From positions 124,001-188,000 of the forward strand of contig JAFROX010000009.1 of NCBI GenBank assembly GCA_017429475.1: 64,000 nucleotides of DNA. The letters run 5' to 3'. This DNA comes from Bacteroidales bacterium. Its GTDB lineage: Bacteria; Bacteroidota; Bacteroidia; Bacteroidales; UBA932. Below the pieces are notes generated by a model, which did not search any database, was not told the origin of the DNA, and worked only from the letters and a program-made list of their open reading frames with translations. The translations under genes and the position numbers were made by a program. This document shows, one piece after another, positions 40,603-49,917 of the stretch (the first letter of the stretch is position 1; every line of letters begins with the position of its first letter).

Positions 40603-41249
40603 TTGGCGAGACGGGTGACCGTTACGTTGCGGAACTCAAGCGGACCGCCTTCGCTCTGAAGCGCGAAGTATCCTTCTGTAAAGTTCTTGTTGGTCACGTG
40701 GTTCTGGTGGACGCCGTTGATGGTGATGTCCACGCCGCCGTCACTGGTGACCACGATTTCGGCAAGGTTCCACTCGCCGTCGGCTTTCTCGCTTGAGTCA
40801 GCTTCCTTGCGTACCATAGGAAAACGGGGACGCTCTGCGCCTTCGGGAACTTCGAGTTCCTTGACGTCAGAGCCGCCGAGCAGGACTACGTCACCTGCCG
40901 AACCGGCCTTAAGCTGGCATTCGATGGCATTCGGCCAGGCGAGCAGACCGTCCTGGACGAGGCTGAAGATACCGCTGTTGGTACCCTGGCCCACCCAGCG
41001 CCATTCCGCGCGGAGCACGCAGTCGGTGAATTTCTCGTTTGTGCGCATGAAGCCGAAGGGATTGCCGGCTATGCGGATGTTGCCGTCCACTACGCTGAAC
41101 ACGTCGGTCGGGGCAACTTCGGGATCATTGACAAAGAGGGTCCAGCCTTCGAGGTCCTTGCCGTTGAAGAGCTGGATGACTTCGGGTTTCTGGCTGCAGG
41201 CTGTTGCAAGCACGAGCAACATAGCCGCGATGAATGCTGATTTTCTCAT
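40599..41249 (-). CDS. DUF1080 (3-keto-disaccharide hydrolase-like) lipoprotein
   Basis: 216 residues. Lipobox ATAC, Cys18. EVIQLFNGKDLEGWTLFV is the standard start of the DUF1080/concanavalin-like fold; GQGTNSGIFSL and ECQLKAG in the middle and GYFALQSEGGPLEFRNVTV at the end complete it. Members hydrolyse 3-ketosugars or bind glycans on the outside of the cell. It overlaps its neighbours on both sides by four bases and so sits in a translationally coupled row of three genes. Confidence 0.88.
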   Translation of the reverse strand: MRKSAFIAAMLLVLATACSQKPEVIQLFNGKDLEGWTLFVNDPEVAPTDVFSVVDGNIRIAGNPFGFMRTNEKFTDCVLRAEWRWVGQGTNSGIFSLVQDGLLAWPNAIECQLKAGSAGDVVLLGGSDVKELEVPEGAERPRFPMVRKEADSSEKADGEWNLAEIVVTSDGGVDITINGVHQNHVTNKNFTEGYFALQSEGGPLEFRNVTVTRLAK

Positions 41250-42424
41250 AACGTATTCAATATTGATTTCTTTTCGTGATTTGCGATGAGTCTCTTGTAT
41301 TCTTCGTAGACATCGTCGACGACCTGGTCCCAGGTGCGGTAGATGTCGCGGAAGGCTCCTTCTGACACCTTCAGGTAATAGGCTTCGTTAGAGAGGATGT
41401 CCATGATCTTCCAGGCATAGGCGTGCTCGTCGTTGTCCGCGAGGAAGCCGTTGACATCTTCCGTCACGTTGCCGGCAGTGCGGGCGCCGCGCAGGAACAG
41501 CGACGGGGTGCTCTGGCAGGCGGCCTCGATCTGCACCAGCGAGTTGGCGTCGTAGAGCGACGGGAAGAGGAAGAGTTTTGCGCGGCTGTATATCTTCTCC
41601 AGCATCGACTTCTCCCTCACCAGGCCGCACATCACCACATCCTCGTCGAGCTCCAGCTCGGACACGAGGGCCTTCAGCTTGTCCTCGTCCTGCCCCTGGC
41701 CCACGAACAGCATCTTGAAGCGCAGGCCCTTGTCCTTGACTATCCTGAGCGAACGCACGAGGAAATCGATGTTCTTGATGAAGTTGATGCGGCCTACGAA
41801 GAGCAGCACGAGGTCGTCCGGATCAAGCCCGTATTTCTCGTTGACATCCGCCGCGGCCAGCTGACGGTCGTACACCGGCACGTGGTCGGTGGCGTTCTGC
41901 TTCACCTTGCAGGGAGCCGTGAGGGCATATTCGTGGATGTAGAGCTGGCGCACGGCTTCGTTCACAGTCCAGCACTCGTCGCAGCCGTTGAAGATGCTCA
42001 TTATGGTCATCATCGCCAGGTTCACGGTGGACTGCAGCTTGAGCGTCCTCTCGAAATCCCGCTTGTACTGGGAGTGGATGGTAGCCACCACCGGCACGTC
42101 CCTCAGGCGGGCGTAGTTAAGGCCGATGAGACCTATCGAGAACGGAGAATGGATATGCACCAGGTCGAGCTTGCTGCGGATGATGGCAGCCTCGAACGCC
42201 GGGTCGAAATAGGGCATCGGCACCGAGTAATCGAAATTTCTGAAGTTGAGAGTGTTGCACCTCTCCACAGGGTACGGCACCCTGATATCCGTGTTCTTGC
42301 CTATGCCGGGAGCGAAAACCGTCACCTCGCATTTGTCCACCAGCCTGCGGGCATAGCTGTCCACAACCTTTATGACACCGTCCACCATCGGATAATATGC
42401 ATCCGTAAACAATCCTATTCTCAT
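41246..42424 (-). CDS. Glycosyltransferase family 4, probable membrane-lipid glucosyl/galactosyltransferase
   Basis: 392 residues, GT-B fold. MRIGLFTDAYYPMVDGVIKV is the acceptor-domain start seen in diacylglycerol glucosyltransferases; VHIHSPFSIGLIG and HSQYKRDF (His) belong to the N-domain. LLFVGRINFIKNID, VMCGLV and LFPSLYDANSLVQIEAA carry the nucleotide-sugar site of GT4 enzymes; the usual second Glu of E-x7-E is at SLYDANSLVQIE, where Asp replaces the first Glu. The likely product is a glycolipid. The regulator upstream overlaps by four bases. Confidence 0.85.
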   Translation of the reverse strand: MRIGLFTDAYYPMVDGVIKVVDSYARRLVDKCEVTVFAPGIGKNTDIRVPYPVERCNTLNFRNFDYSVPMPYFDPAFEAAIIRSKLDLVHIHSPFSIGLIGLNYARLRDVPVVATIHSQYKRDFERTLKLQSTVNLAMMTIMSIFNGCDECWTVNEAVRQLYIHEYALTAPCKVKQNATDHVPVYDRQLAAADVNEKYGLDPDDLVLLFVGRINFIKNIDFLVRSLRIVKDKGLRFKMLFVGQGQDEDKLKALVSELELDEDVVMCGLVREKSMLEKIYSRAKLFLFPSLYDANSLVQIEAACQSTPSLFLRGARTAGNVTEDVNGFLADNDEHAYAWKIMDILSNEAYYLKVSEGAFRDIYRTWDQVVDDVYEEYKRLIANHEKKSILNTL

Positions 42425-43035
42425 AAGTCAGTCTTCTTCTTTATCAATTTCCTGAATTTGCTCGGCGGCATCCCGATTCTCTTCTTGAAGGAGGAGTGGA
42501 AAGCCTGCCTGTTGTTGAAACCGCAGCTCTCGCCTATGGCCTCTACAGTGTAAATGGCATTTGCCGGATCACTGAACAGGGACACCGCCTTGGTAACGCG
42601 GTAATTATTCAGGAATGTCGGGAAGTTGCAGCCGAACTCCTCATTGATGAAATGGGACATCCGGGCCTTGGTGGTACCTGCCATTTTTGCAAGCGACTCG
42701 ATAGACAGATTCTTGTCGAGATATACTTCTTTTTCTTCGAACAGGGTCCTCAGTTCGCCCAGCAGCTTGGCGTCTGCCTCGTCGCGCACCTTGGCACTGT
42801 CGAAGTCATAATCGTAGTTGAGAACCTCCGGAATAGCTTGCATCTCCGCACTCTTGGACAGGAGGTTGCGCAGGCTTCGGCGAGTGTCGAAATAGAGCAG
42901 CGCGAAAACCGCGGCGAGGGCTGCGAACACAACGGAAAGGGCGTTGTCCCTGATCCAGCCGGGCCAGATGCTTATGACTGCCAGAAGGGCCAGAAAAAGC
43001 ATCACATATATTATGGTCTTCGCTTTCTGCGACAT
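42421..43035 (-). CDS. AraC-type regulator with two N-terminal membrane spans
   Basis: 204 residues. Two spans at about 7-24 and 31-47, then a linker of about 60 residues. The C-terminal AraC domain has both helix-turn-helices: SIESLAKMAGTTKARMSHFI and AIGESCGFNNRQAFHSSFKK, ending GMPPSKFRKL. It lacks a periplasmic sensor, so it may sense through the membrane spans or a partner. First gene of the leftward run; divergent from the sphingolipid-type operon. It may control one or both sides. Confidence 0.88.
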   Translation of the reverse strand: MSQKAKTIIYVMLFLALLAVISIWPGWIRDNALSVVFAALAAVFALLYFDTRRSLRNLLSKSAEMQAIPEVLNYDYDFDSAKVRDEADAKLLGELRTLFEEKEVYLDKNLSIESLAKMAGTTKARMSHFINEEFGCNFPTFLNNYRVTKAVSLFSDPANAIYTVEAIGESCGFNNRQAFHSSFKKRIGMPPSKFRKLIKKKTDL

Positions 43036-43169
43036 ATCCGGATATGTTTTATCCTGCTAATTTACCCATTTTTCTCCTTGGAGAAACATATTTTTACGTA
43101 AAAAGTCCAAATGGTTACACCGCCTCCCCAATCCTTACCGATTCGGTCGGCTTTAATCCCAAATTTTTG

Positions 43170-43177
43170 TATCTTTG
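43170..43177 (+). promoter_or_regulatory. -7 box (TATCTTTG) of the VOC-SPT operon
   Basis: Exact match to the Bacteroidota consensus TAnnTTTG, 24 bases before the ATG at 43202. The 166-base gap to the divergent AraC-type gene shows no other clear signal. Confidence 0.65.
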
Positions 43178-43201
43178 AAAATTATTGATTCAATATTCAG
43201 T

Positions 43202-44275
43202 ATGGCAAAATTCAACATCAGCGGAATACAGCAGGTCGGCGTCGGTTGCGAGAATTTCTACGAAAGCTGGCAGTGGTACATCGACCGTTTCGGTGCTAAC
43301 GTCCGCATCCTCGAAGACGATACGGTAGCTGAAAGGATGCTTCCCTACACGGGAGGCAAGGCCCAGAAGCGTCACGCCTGCATAGCAGTGAACCTCCAGG
43401 GAGGCAGCGGTTTCGAAATCTGGCAATATTCTGAGCGCAAGCCCAGCCCCGTGCCTTTCGACATAGCCGTGGCTGACACAGGCGTCTTCGGAGCGAAGCT
43501 GCGCAGCAACGACGTGGCGGCGTTCCACAAGGAGATCAGCGCCGCATATGACGCTGTCGGCCCGCTCTCGAAAGCACCCGACGGCAAACCCACGTTCTGG
43601 ATCAGGGACCCCTGGGGCAACCATTTCCAGGCAGTGGAAGACAAATACGTATTCATCGACCAGGGACGCCACAACGGAGGCGTCTGCGGTGCTGTCATCG
43701 GAGTGACCGATATGGACAAGTCCGTGGCCTTCTATTCAGAGGTGCTCGGATATGACAAGGTGCTTTATGACCAGACAGGCAAGTTCGAAGACTGGAGCAT
43801 AATGCCCGGCAGCGAAGGCCGTTTCCGCAGAGTCCTGCTCGCCCCGTCAAAGCCGCAGAAAGGTGCATTCAGCTCTATGTTCGGCAACAGCACCCTCGAG
43901 CTTGTCGAGCCTCTCGACCGCAAGCCCCGCAAGATTTTCGAAGGCCGCTACTGGGGAGACCCCGGCTTCATCCAGGTATGCTTCGACGTCACCGGAATGC
44001 GAGCCCTCGGCGAGTTCTGCGCATCGAAGGGCCATCCCTTCACCGTGGACAGCTGCCCCAACGACGAGCGTTTCGATATGGGAGAGGCCTCAGGCCACTT
44101 CACCTACATCGAGGATCCCGACGGAACCCTCATCGAATTCGTGGAAACTCAGAAGATACCCGTGCTCAAGAAGCTCGGCCTCTATATAGATATGACTAAA
44201 CGCGACCCGCTCAAGCCTCTGCCAAAATTCCTCTTCCGGCTTATGGGTCTCACAAAAATCAAAACCTTAAAATAA
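43202..44275 (+). CDS. Two-domain VOC (glyoxalase/dioxygenase superfamily) protein
   Basis: 357 residues from the ATG at 43202. Two VOC modules: ISGIQQVGVGCENFYESWQW to about 150, and GAVIGVTDMDKSVAFYSEVL to about 320. A metal-binding Glu is seen near the end (GTLIEFVE); a His is expected at the start of each module but Gln/Val occupies the first (QQVGVGC), so metal binding may be incomplete. The domain layout resembles 4-hydroxyphenylpyruvate dioxygenase-like proteins. The stop overlaps the ATG of the serine palmitoyltransferase by one base, so it is translationally coupled to it. Reaction unknown. Confidence 0.82.
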   Translation: MAKFNISGIQQVGVGCENFYESWQWYIDRFGANVRILEDDTVAERMLPYTGGKAQKRHACIAVNLQGGSGFEIWQYSERKPSPVPFDIAVADTGVFGAKLRSNDVAAFHKEISAAYDAVGPLSKAPDGKPTFWIRDPWGNHFQAVEDKYVFIDQGRHNGGVCGAVIGVTDMDKSVAFYSEVLGYDKVLYDQTGKFEDWSIMPGSEGRFRRVLLAPSKPQKGAFSSMFGNSTLELVEPLDRKPRKIFEGRYWGDPGFIQVCFDVTGMRALGEFCASKGHPFTVDSCPNDERFDMGEASGHFTYIEDPDGTLIEFVETQKIPVLKKLGLYIDMTKRDPLKPLPKFLFRLMGLTKIKTLK

Positions 44276-45546
44276 TGAAAGACATATTCGACAGGATCAA
44301 AGAATCGACCGGCGGCCCTATCGGCCAGTACAGGGAAATTGCCGAAGGTTATTACTCATTCCCCAAGCTTGAAGGCGAAATCGGCCCTCATATGCGCTTC
44401 AACGGCGAAGACGTGCTTTGCTGGAGCCTCAACAACTACCTGGGCCTCGCAAACCACCCCGCAATCCGCAAGATCGACGCGGAAGCTTCCGCAAGATGGG
44501 GTCTCGCCTATCCTATGGGAAGCCGTATGCTCACCGGCAACACTGCTCTCCACGAGCAGCTTGAGAAGGAACTCGCAGAGTTCGAGCACAAGGAAGCCGC
44601 TTTCGAATTCAACTTCGGATATCAGGGCATCGTTTCGACCATCGACTCTCTCGTGAGCCGTCACGACGTCATAGTGTTCGACGCCGAGGCACACGCCTGC
44701 CTGCTCGACGGCAAGCGCCTCCACACCGGAAAGTCATTCTCATACAAGCATAACGACATCGTAAGCTGCGAGCAGAAGCTGAAAGTCGCCACCCAGATCG
44801 CTGAAGAGCAGGGCGGCGGCGTGCTCCTGATCACCGAAGGCGTCTACGGAATGACCGGAGCCCTCGGAATCCTCGACCAGATCTGCGCCCTCAAGAAGAA
44901 ATACAAATTCCGCATCCTCATCGACGACGCCCACGGTTTCGGCGTTATGGGCCCGACCGGCCGCGGTACCAGCGAGCATTTCGGCGTTATGGACGAAGTG
45001 GACATCTACATCGGTGCATATGCCAAGTCAATGGCCATCATCGGCGGTTTCGTAGCCAGCGAGAAGCCCATCATCGACTTCCTCAAATACAATATGCGTT
45101 CGCAGATCTACGCCAAGTCGCTGCCTATGCCCATCGTGGAAGGCTGCCTCAAGCGTCTCGAGATCATCCGCTCCGCTGAAGGCGACGAGCTCCGCAAGAA
45201 GCTCTGGACGGTTACCCGCCGCCTGCAGAACGGCTTCCGCGAGATGGGCTTCGACATCGGCCCGGCCGAGGCTTGCGTAACCCCCGTACAAGTGTTCGGA
45301 GGCGAGCACCAGGCAATGAACATGGCACTCGAGCTCCGTTCGAAGTACCATATCTTCTGCTCTGTAGTCATCTACCCCGTAATCCCGAAGGGTATGGTCA
45401 TCTTCCGCATCATTCCGACCGCCGCACACAGCATCGAAGATGTGGACTACACCCTCAACGCATTCAGGGAGATCAAAGAGAACCTGGCAAAGGGTGCTTA
45501 CGACTACCCTACCCCCGACCTCGCAACACTTCTCAGAAAATCATAA
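44275..45546 (+). CDS. Serine palmitoyltransferase-like alpha-oxoamine synthase
   Basis: 423 residues, fold-type I PLP enzyme. SLNNYLGLANHP, GSRMLTGNTALHEQLE, DDAHGFGVMGPTGRG (PLP-binding Asp, His) and GAYAKSMAIIGGF with Lys251 as the Schiff-base lysine place it in the 2-oxoamine synthase family. Length and the motif VIYPVIPKGMVIFRIIPTAA fit Bacteroidota serine palmitoyltransferases, which join serine and an acyl-CoA/acyl-ACP to give 3-ketosphinganine. Related enzymes (KBL, BioF, AlaS) use Gly or Ala, so the amino acid is likely but not certain. A candidate ketone reductase (SDR) sits two genes downstream. Confidence 0.88.
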   Translation: MKDIFDRIKESTGGPIGQYREIAEGYYSFPKLEGEIGPHMRFNGEDVLCWSLNNYLGLANHPAIRKIDAEASARWGLAYPMGSRMLTGNTALHEQLEKELAEFEHKEAAFEFNFGYQGIVSTIDSLVSRHDVIVFDAEAHACLLDGKRLHTGKSFSYKHNDIVSCEQKLKVATQIAEEQGGGVLLITEGVYGMTGALGILDQICALKKKYKFRILIDDAHGFGVMGPTGRGTSEHFGVMDEVDIYIGAYAKSMAIIGGFVASEKPIIDFLKYNMRSQIYAKSLPMPIVEGCLKRLEIIRSAEGDELRKKLWTVTRRLQNGFREMGFDIGPAEACVTPVQVFGGEHQAMNMALELRSKYHIFCSVVIYPVIPKGMVIFRIIPTAAHSIEDVDYTLNAFREIKENLAKGAYDYPTPDLATLLRKS

Positions 45547-46769
45547 TGAGCAACAAATACAAACTTATATGCACGGCTTGCGGTGCTGACTGCGGCGACT
45601 TCTCGGACTGGTTTGCACACGACCAGAAGTGCAGCTGCGGCTGCCAGAGGGCCGAGGCCGTATACAATGCGGACTACAGCAAACTGTTCAACGGAGAAGG
45701 CTTCGAAGACAGCCTGTTCCGCTATTTCGACTTCCTCCCTCTCGAGGACCGCGCCAACGTGGTTTCCTGCGGCGAAGGAGCCGAGCCCATCGAAGAATGG
45801 GATTTCCTCGAGAATTTCGCAAAGGAGAAACACGGAGTGGACTGCAAGGTCTTCGTGGTCCGCAACGACCTCAACGGAGGCAGCGGAACCTTCAAGGACA
45901 TAGCGGCAGCCCTCGGAGCGTCCATCTTCAAGGAGAAGGGCGTGAAGAACTTCTGCCTCGCGTCCACCGGCAACGCAGCCACGGCGTTCAGCCGCTACTG
46001 CTCGCTGGCAGGCGTGACCTTCGACGTGTTTATGCCGAACGACGTGTGCAAGGACACCGCAGACACCATCCGCTCACACGGCCAGATACTCCATATATCG
46101 CAGGGCGGTTACGGAGCGGCGAAGAAAGAAGCCGCCGACTTCCACGTCAGCGAGAACGTGCTCATCTCTGCCGGCAACATCGACCCGATCCGTGTCGAGG
46201 CCAAGCGTACGATGGCGTTCGAATTCCTCCGCCAGCTGGGCAAGATGCCCGACGTGTTCTTCCAGGCCGTTGCCGGAGGCACAGGCCCCATCGCCCTCGA
46301 CAAGGGAGTGCGTGAACTGCAGAAATACTACGACAAGAACATAAAGATGCCGCGCCTGATCCTCGCCCAGCAGGACACCTGCGACCCTATGGTCAGGGCC
46401 TGGGAGAAAGCCACGGCAGAGAACTTCCCCAAAGGTTGGGAGAAGGATTTTCCCACCGTCATCCCGCAGACCAAGATTTCCATCCTGTCGGCCGGCACTC
46501 CGGGTATGTATCCGGTAGTGGCGCCGATGGTCCGCGCCACAAATGGCGGTTTCGTAAGGGTTCAGGAATCCGGACTGGCAGGCCTCGCGAAGACGATACA
46601 GGAGCACACCGGAGTGATCTTCGGCCCGGCTTCGATGGTATGCTTCGCAGGCTTCTATCAGGCTCTCGCACAGAATATGATCAATCAGGGTGAAACCATC
46701 CTGCTGAACATCGGTGAGGGCAGCGAAAGGGCCCGCTGGTTCGCTAAGGAAGTGGAGGAATGCCGATGA
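45546..46769 (+). CDS. Threonine synthase-like PLP enzyme with N-terminal zinc-finger-like cysteines
   Basis: 407 residues from the ATG at 45546, which overlaps the previous stop. CTACGADCGDFSDW and CSCGC in the first 40 residues look like a rubredoxin-type zinc site, as in short threonine synthases. NDLNGGSGTFKDIAAALGAS carries the PLP lysine; ASTGNAATAFSRYCSLAGV and AGGTGPIALDKG bind the cofactor phosphate. The housekeeping threonine synthase would not be expected inside this operon, so this may be a paralogue making or exchanging a beta- or gamma-substituted amino acid for the SPT step. That role is inferred. Confidence 0.82.
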   Translation: MSNKYKLICTACGADCGDFSDWFAHDQKCSCGCQRAEAVYNADYSKLFNGEGFEDSLFRYFDFLPLEDRANVVSCGEGAEPIEEWDFLENFAKEKHGVDCKVFVVRNDLNGGSGTFKDIAAALGASIFKEKGVKNFCLASTGNAATAFSRYCSLAGVTFDVFMPNDVCKDTADTIRSHGQILHISQGGYGAAKKEAADFHVSENVLISAGNIDPIRVEAKRTMAFEFLRQLGKMPDVFFQAVAGGTGPIALDKGVRELQKYYDKNIKMPRLILAQQDTCDPMVRAWEKATAENFPKGWEKDFPTVIPQTKISILSAGTPGMYPVVAPMVRATNGGFVRVQESGLAGLAKTIQEHTGVIFGPASMVCFAGFYQALAQNMINQGETILLNIGEGSERARWFAKEVEECR

Positions 46770-47566
46770 ACGTCTGGATTACAGGAGCCTCTTCCGGCAT
46801 AGGACAGGCCACAGCATACAGCTTCGCATCGAGGGGCCACCGCGTGATACTCACCGCCCTCGACGCCCCCGAACTCTATGACACCGCGGAGGAATGCAGG
46901 AAGAAAGGCGCTCCCGACGTGAAGTGCCTCCCCGCGAACCTGCTTGAAACCAAGGACATCCCCGCTCTCGCAGAGCAGGCCTGGAACGCCTTCGAAGGCG
47001 GAGTCGACGTGCTCTACTGCAACGCCGGCATCAGCCAGCGGACCAATGTCATCGACACCGACGAGCCGATGATTCGCAAGATTATGGAGCTGAACTACTT
47101 CTCCCCCGTCCTGATGGCCAAGGAGATCCTGCCGAGGATGCTCGAACGCGAGCCCAGGGACGGCATCCGCGGACAGATAGCAGTGACCACCAGCATCAAC
47201 GGACGCTTCGGCTTCCCGCTGCGCTGCACTTACAGCTCTTCGAAGCACGCCCTCTACGGCTTCTTCGAGACCCTCGCCGCTGAATACTACGACCAGGGTA
47301 TCCGCGTAACCATCGTGTGTCCCGGCCGCGTACAGACCAACATCTCGTTCTTCGCCCTCGAGAAGGGCGGCAAGCAGCACGGCAAACTCGACGCCGGACA
47401 GGCATCGGGTCTTCCCGCCGACAAGGCCGGCGAAAAGATCTGCAAGGCCATCCTCAAGCGCAAGAGAGAAGTGCTCGTGGGCCGCAAGGAACTGCTGATG
47501 GTCTACATAAAGAGGTTCTTCCCGGGCCTCTGCGCGAAGCTCAGCAGGAAGATCGAACCCATGTAA
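46766..47566 (+). CDS. Short-chain dehydrogenase/reductase, candidate 3-ketosphinganine reductase
   Basis: 266 residues; the ATG at 46766 overlaps the upstream stop. TGASSGIGQATA (NADP-binding Gly motif), NAGISQ, and YSSSKHALYGFFE (catalytic Tyr-x3-Lys, preceded by Ser in VTTSING) make it a classical SDR. The sequence resembles DHRS7/3-ketosphinganine-reductase-type SDRs, with a basic C-terminal tail (FPGLCAKLSRKIEPM) for membrane association. After SPT makes a 3-keto base, such an enzyme would give sphinganine. Last gene of the four-gene operon. Confidence 0.85.
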   Translation: MNVWITGASSGIGQATAYSFASRGHRVILTALDAPELYDTAEECRKKGAPDVKCLPANLLETKDIPALAEQAWNAFEGGVDVLYCNAGISQRTNVIDTDEPMIRKIMELNYFSPVLMAKEILPRMLEREPRDGIRGQIAVTTSINGRFGFPLRCTYSSSKHALYGFFETLAAEYYDQGIRVTIVCPGRVQTNISFFALEKGGKQHGKLDAGQASGLPADKAGEKICKAILKRKREVLVGRKELLMVYIKRFFPGLCAKLSRKIEPM

Positions 47567-47579
47567 CCGGAAATATAAC

Positions 47580-48845
47580 TCAGGAATCTATCCTCGACAT
47601 CAGACGTTCTGCACAGGCGTTTGCATTGTCGAGGATTTCTTGTTCTCCCTCGACCTTGCGCCCGCGCATCACGATGCGTCCGTCGCAGATCAGAGTGTCG
47701 ATGCAGGAACTGTTGGCCGAATAGACCAGGTTTGCCTCGAAGTCGTAGTTGGGCGTGAACCACACGTTGTTCATATCGATGAGCGCGATGTCGGCCAGCC
47801 TTCCCTCCTCTATCTTACCGGCGTTGAGGCCCAGGGCCTTGGCGGCGTTCTCGGAACCTATCTTCAGGAGCGTCTCCAGAGGAATGGCCTCCGGATTCCT
47901 GCGCCAGGCTTTCTGGACTATCGCTGCGGTCTTGAGGGCCTCGAGCATATCGAGATTGTTGGAGCTTCCACAGCCGTCGGTGCCGAGGGTGACGTTGGCT
48001 CCGGCAGCCATCAGTTCCTCCATCGGGAACTTGTAGCCGCTGGCTATCTTGAGGTTGCTGTTGATGTTGTGTACTGCGGTCACGCCGTAGGCACCCATCA
48101 GTTCGATGTCGTGGGGGCTCAGCCAGAGGCTGTGGGCGGCGATGACGCGGTCGCTCAGGATGCCGAGGCTCTCGCAGTATTCCACCGGCGAGCAGCCCCA
48201 TTCGCGCTGGGCATCCTTGATCTCCTGCTCCGTCTCACTGAGGTGGATGTGAAGCAGCAGGTTGTTCTGCTCGGCGAACATTGCGGCGAAGCGCATATTG
48301 TCCTCACATACGGTATAGGGAGCGTGCACTGACACGGCGAACATATTGAGGGAAGAGAACGACTTCGACTTCTCGAAGGCACGGAGCAGCGCCCTGCGCT
48401 CCTTCTCTGCCTTCTCCATATTGCCGTTATCCAGCATACAGTAGGAATGCACTCCGCGGATGCCCATCTCGTCGCAGGCGCGGGCGGCGATGTCCACTCC
48501 CCAGTACATGTCGTTGAAGCAGGTGGTTCCCGTCTTGATCATCTCGAGGCAGGCGAGCTTGTTGCCCCAGTAGAGGATTTCCTCATCGAAATGTGCCTCT
48601 ATCTTCCAGATGTACTGGAGCCACGGGTGCAGCTTCATATCTTCCTTGGCGCTGCGGGTCATCGTCATCGCAGCGTGGGTGTGCATATTGATGAAGCCGG
48701 GGATGGCGGCCATACGGCTGCAGTCGATGACTTCTGCGCCAGGGGCTTCTATGCCGTCGGCTATCTTTGCTATGATGTTGCCGCGCACGAGGATGTCGGT
48801 GCGGCGGCCGTTCGTATATACGTTCTTAAGAAGGATCTCACTCAT
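47580..48845 (-). CDS. mtaD: 5-methylthioadenosine/S-adenosylhomocysteine deaminase
   Basis: 421 residues, amidohydrolase superfamily. Metal-binding HTHAAMTMTR, HLSETEQE (His) and LGTDGCGSSNNLDML (Asp) are present, and the TRZ/ATZ-type order MKLHPWLQYIWKIEAHFDEE is diagnostic for MtaD. It deaminates the adenine of MTA or SAH, feeding methionine salvage, where MtnA and the phosphorylase at 62.8-64 kb act. Convergent with the SDR gene. Part of a leftward run with RluD. Confidence 0.9.
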   Translation of the reverse strand: MSEILLKNVYTNGRRTDILVRGNIIAKIADGIEAPGAEVIDCSRMAAIPGFINMHTHAAMTMTRSAKEDMKLHPWLQYIWKIEAHFDEEILYWGNKLACLEMIKTGTTCFNDMYWGVDIAARACDEMGIRGVHSYCMLDNGNMEKAEKERRALLRAFEKSKSFSSLNMFAVSVHAPYTVCEDNMRFAAMFAEQNNLLLHIHLSETEQEIKDAQREWGCSPVEYCESLGILSDRVIAAHSLWLSPHDIELMGAYGVTAVHNINSNLKIASGYKFPMEELMAAGANVTLGTDGCGSSNNLDMLEALKTAAIVQKAWRRNPEAIPLETLLKIGSENAAKALGLNAGKIEEGRLADIALIDMNNVWFTPNYDFEANLVYSANSSCIDTLICDGRIVMRGRKVEGEQEILDNANACAERLMSRIDS

Positions 48846-48861
48846 AAGGATGGCAATTTAC

Positions 48862-49911
48862 TCAAATTTCCTGTGCTTCACTCAGCCTTGCGGCATATTT
48901 TCTCCACTTGTCGAGCAGAGCCTGCATGTCGGCAGGAATTTCGCTGTCGAAGAAAACCTCCTTGCGGGTGGTGGGATGGATGAAGCCCAGCGTCTTGGCG
49001 TGGAGGGCCTGACGGGGCATTATTTCAAAGCAGTTGTCGATGAACTGCTTGTATTTCGTATAGAGGGGGCCCTTGAGCACGCGGTCTCCGCCATAACGGT
49101 CGTCGTTGAACAGCGGATGGCCTATGTAGTTCATATGAACCCTGATCTGGTGGGTGCGGCCTGTCTCGAGCTTGCACTCGACGAGAGTCACGTAGCCGAA
49201 GCGCTCCAGCACCCTGTAGTGCGTGACGGCTGTCTTGCCCTGGTCGCCTTCGGGGAACACCTTGAAGCGCATACGGTCGTTGGGGTCCCGGCCTATGTTG
49301 CCTTCTATCGTTCCGGAATCATCAGCCACGTTGCCCCATACCAGGGCGACATAGGTCCTCTGGATGGTATGGTAGAAGAACTGCCTGGAGAGGAACATCT
49401 GCGCATCCTCGTTCTTGGCCACGAGCAGCAGCCCGGAAGTGTCCTTGTCGATGCGGTGCACGAGGATGCCCATCCGGTCGTCCTCTGCGTCAGGCCCCTG
49501 GCTTATGCCGAGATGGTATGCCAGCGCATTGACGAGGGTTCCGGTGATGTGGCCGTGACCGGGATGGACCACCAGTCCCGGGGGCTTGTTGACCACCAGC
49601 AGGTCGTCGTCTTCATAGACTATGTCGAGGGGGATGTTCTCGGGCACCACTTCGAAGCCGCGGCGCTGATAGGGCATCACTATGGTGATGACGTCGAGAG
49701 GCTTGACCTTGTAGTTGGCCTTGACCACCTTGTCGTTGACACGCACATAGCCGGCCTCTATGGCGAGCTGCACCCTGTGACGGGATGTCTGCTCCATATG
49801 GTCGGTGATATACCTGTCTACGCGCAGCAGCCCCTGCTTCTTGTCGCTTACGAAACGGAAATGCTCGAACATTTCCTCTTCGGGAAGGAGGAGGCTGTCG
49901 TCTTCTGTCAT
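48862..49911 (-). CDS. rluD: 23S rRNA pseudouridine synthase RluD family
   Basis: 349 residues. N-terminal S4 RNA-binding domain (RVDRYITDHMEQTSRHRVQL), then the RluA-type catalytic loop ILVHRIDKDTSGLLLVAKNE (Asp is the nucleophile) and LETGRTHQIRVHMNYIGHPL. RluD modifies U1911/1915/1917 in helix 69 of 23S rRNA. The gene begins seven bases after the PASTA gene stops, so they are probably one transcript. Confidence 0.92.
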   Translation of the reverse strand: MTEDDSLLLPEEEMFEHFRFVSDKKQGLLRVDRYITDHMEQTSRHRVQLAIEAGYVRVNDKVVKANYKVKPLDVITIVMPYQRRGFEVVPENIPLDIVYEDDDLLVVNKPPGLVVHPGHGHITGTLVNALAYHLGISQGPDAEDDRMGILVHRIDKDTSGLLLVAKNEDAQMFLSRQFFYHTIQRTYVALVWGNVADDSGTIEGNIGRDPNDRMRFKVFPEGDQGKTAVTHYRVLERFGYVTLVECKLETGRTHQIRVHMNYIGHPLFNDDRYGGDRVLKGPLYTKYKQFIDNCFEIMPRQALHAKTLGFIHPTTRKEVFFDSEIPADMQALLDKWRKYAARLSEAQEI

Positions 49912-49917
49912 ATCGGA

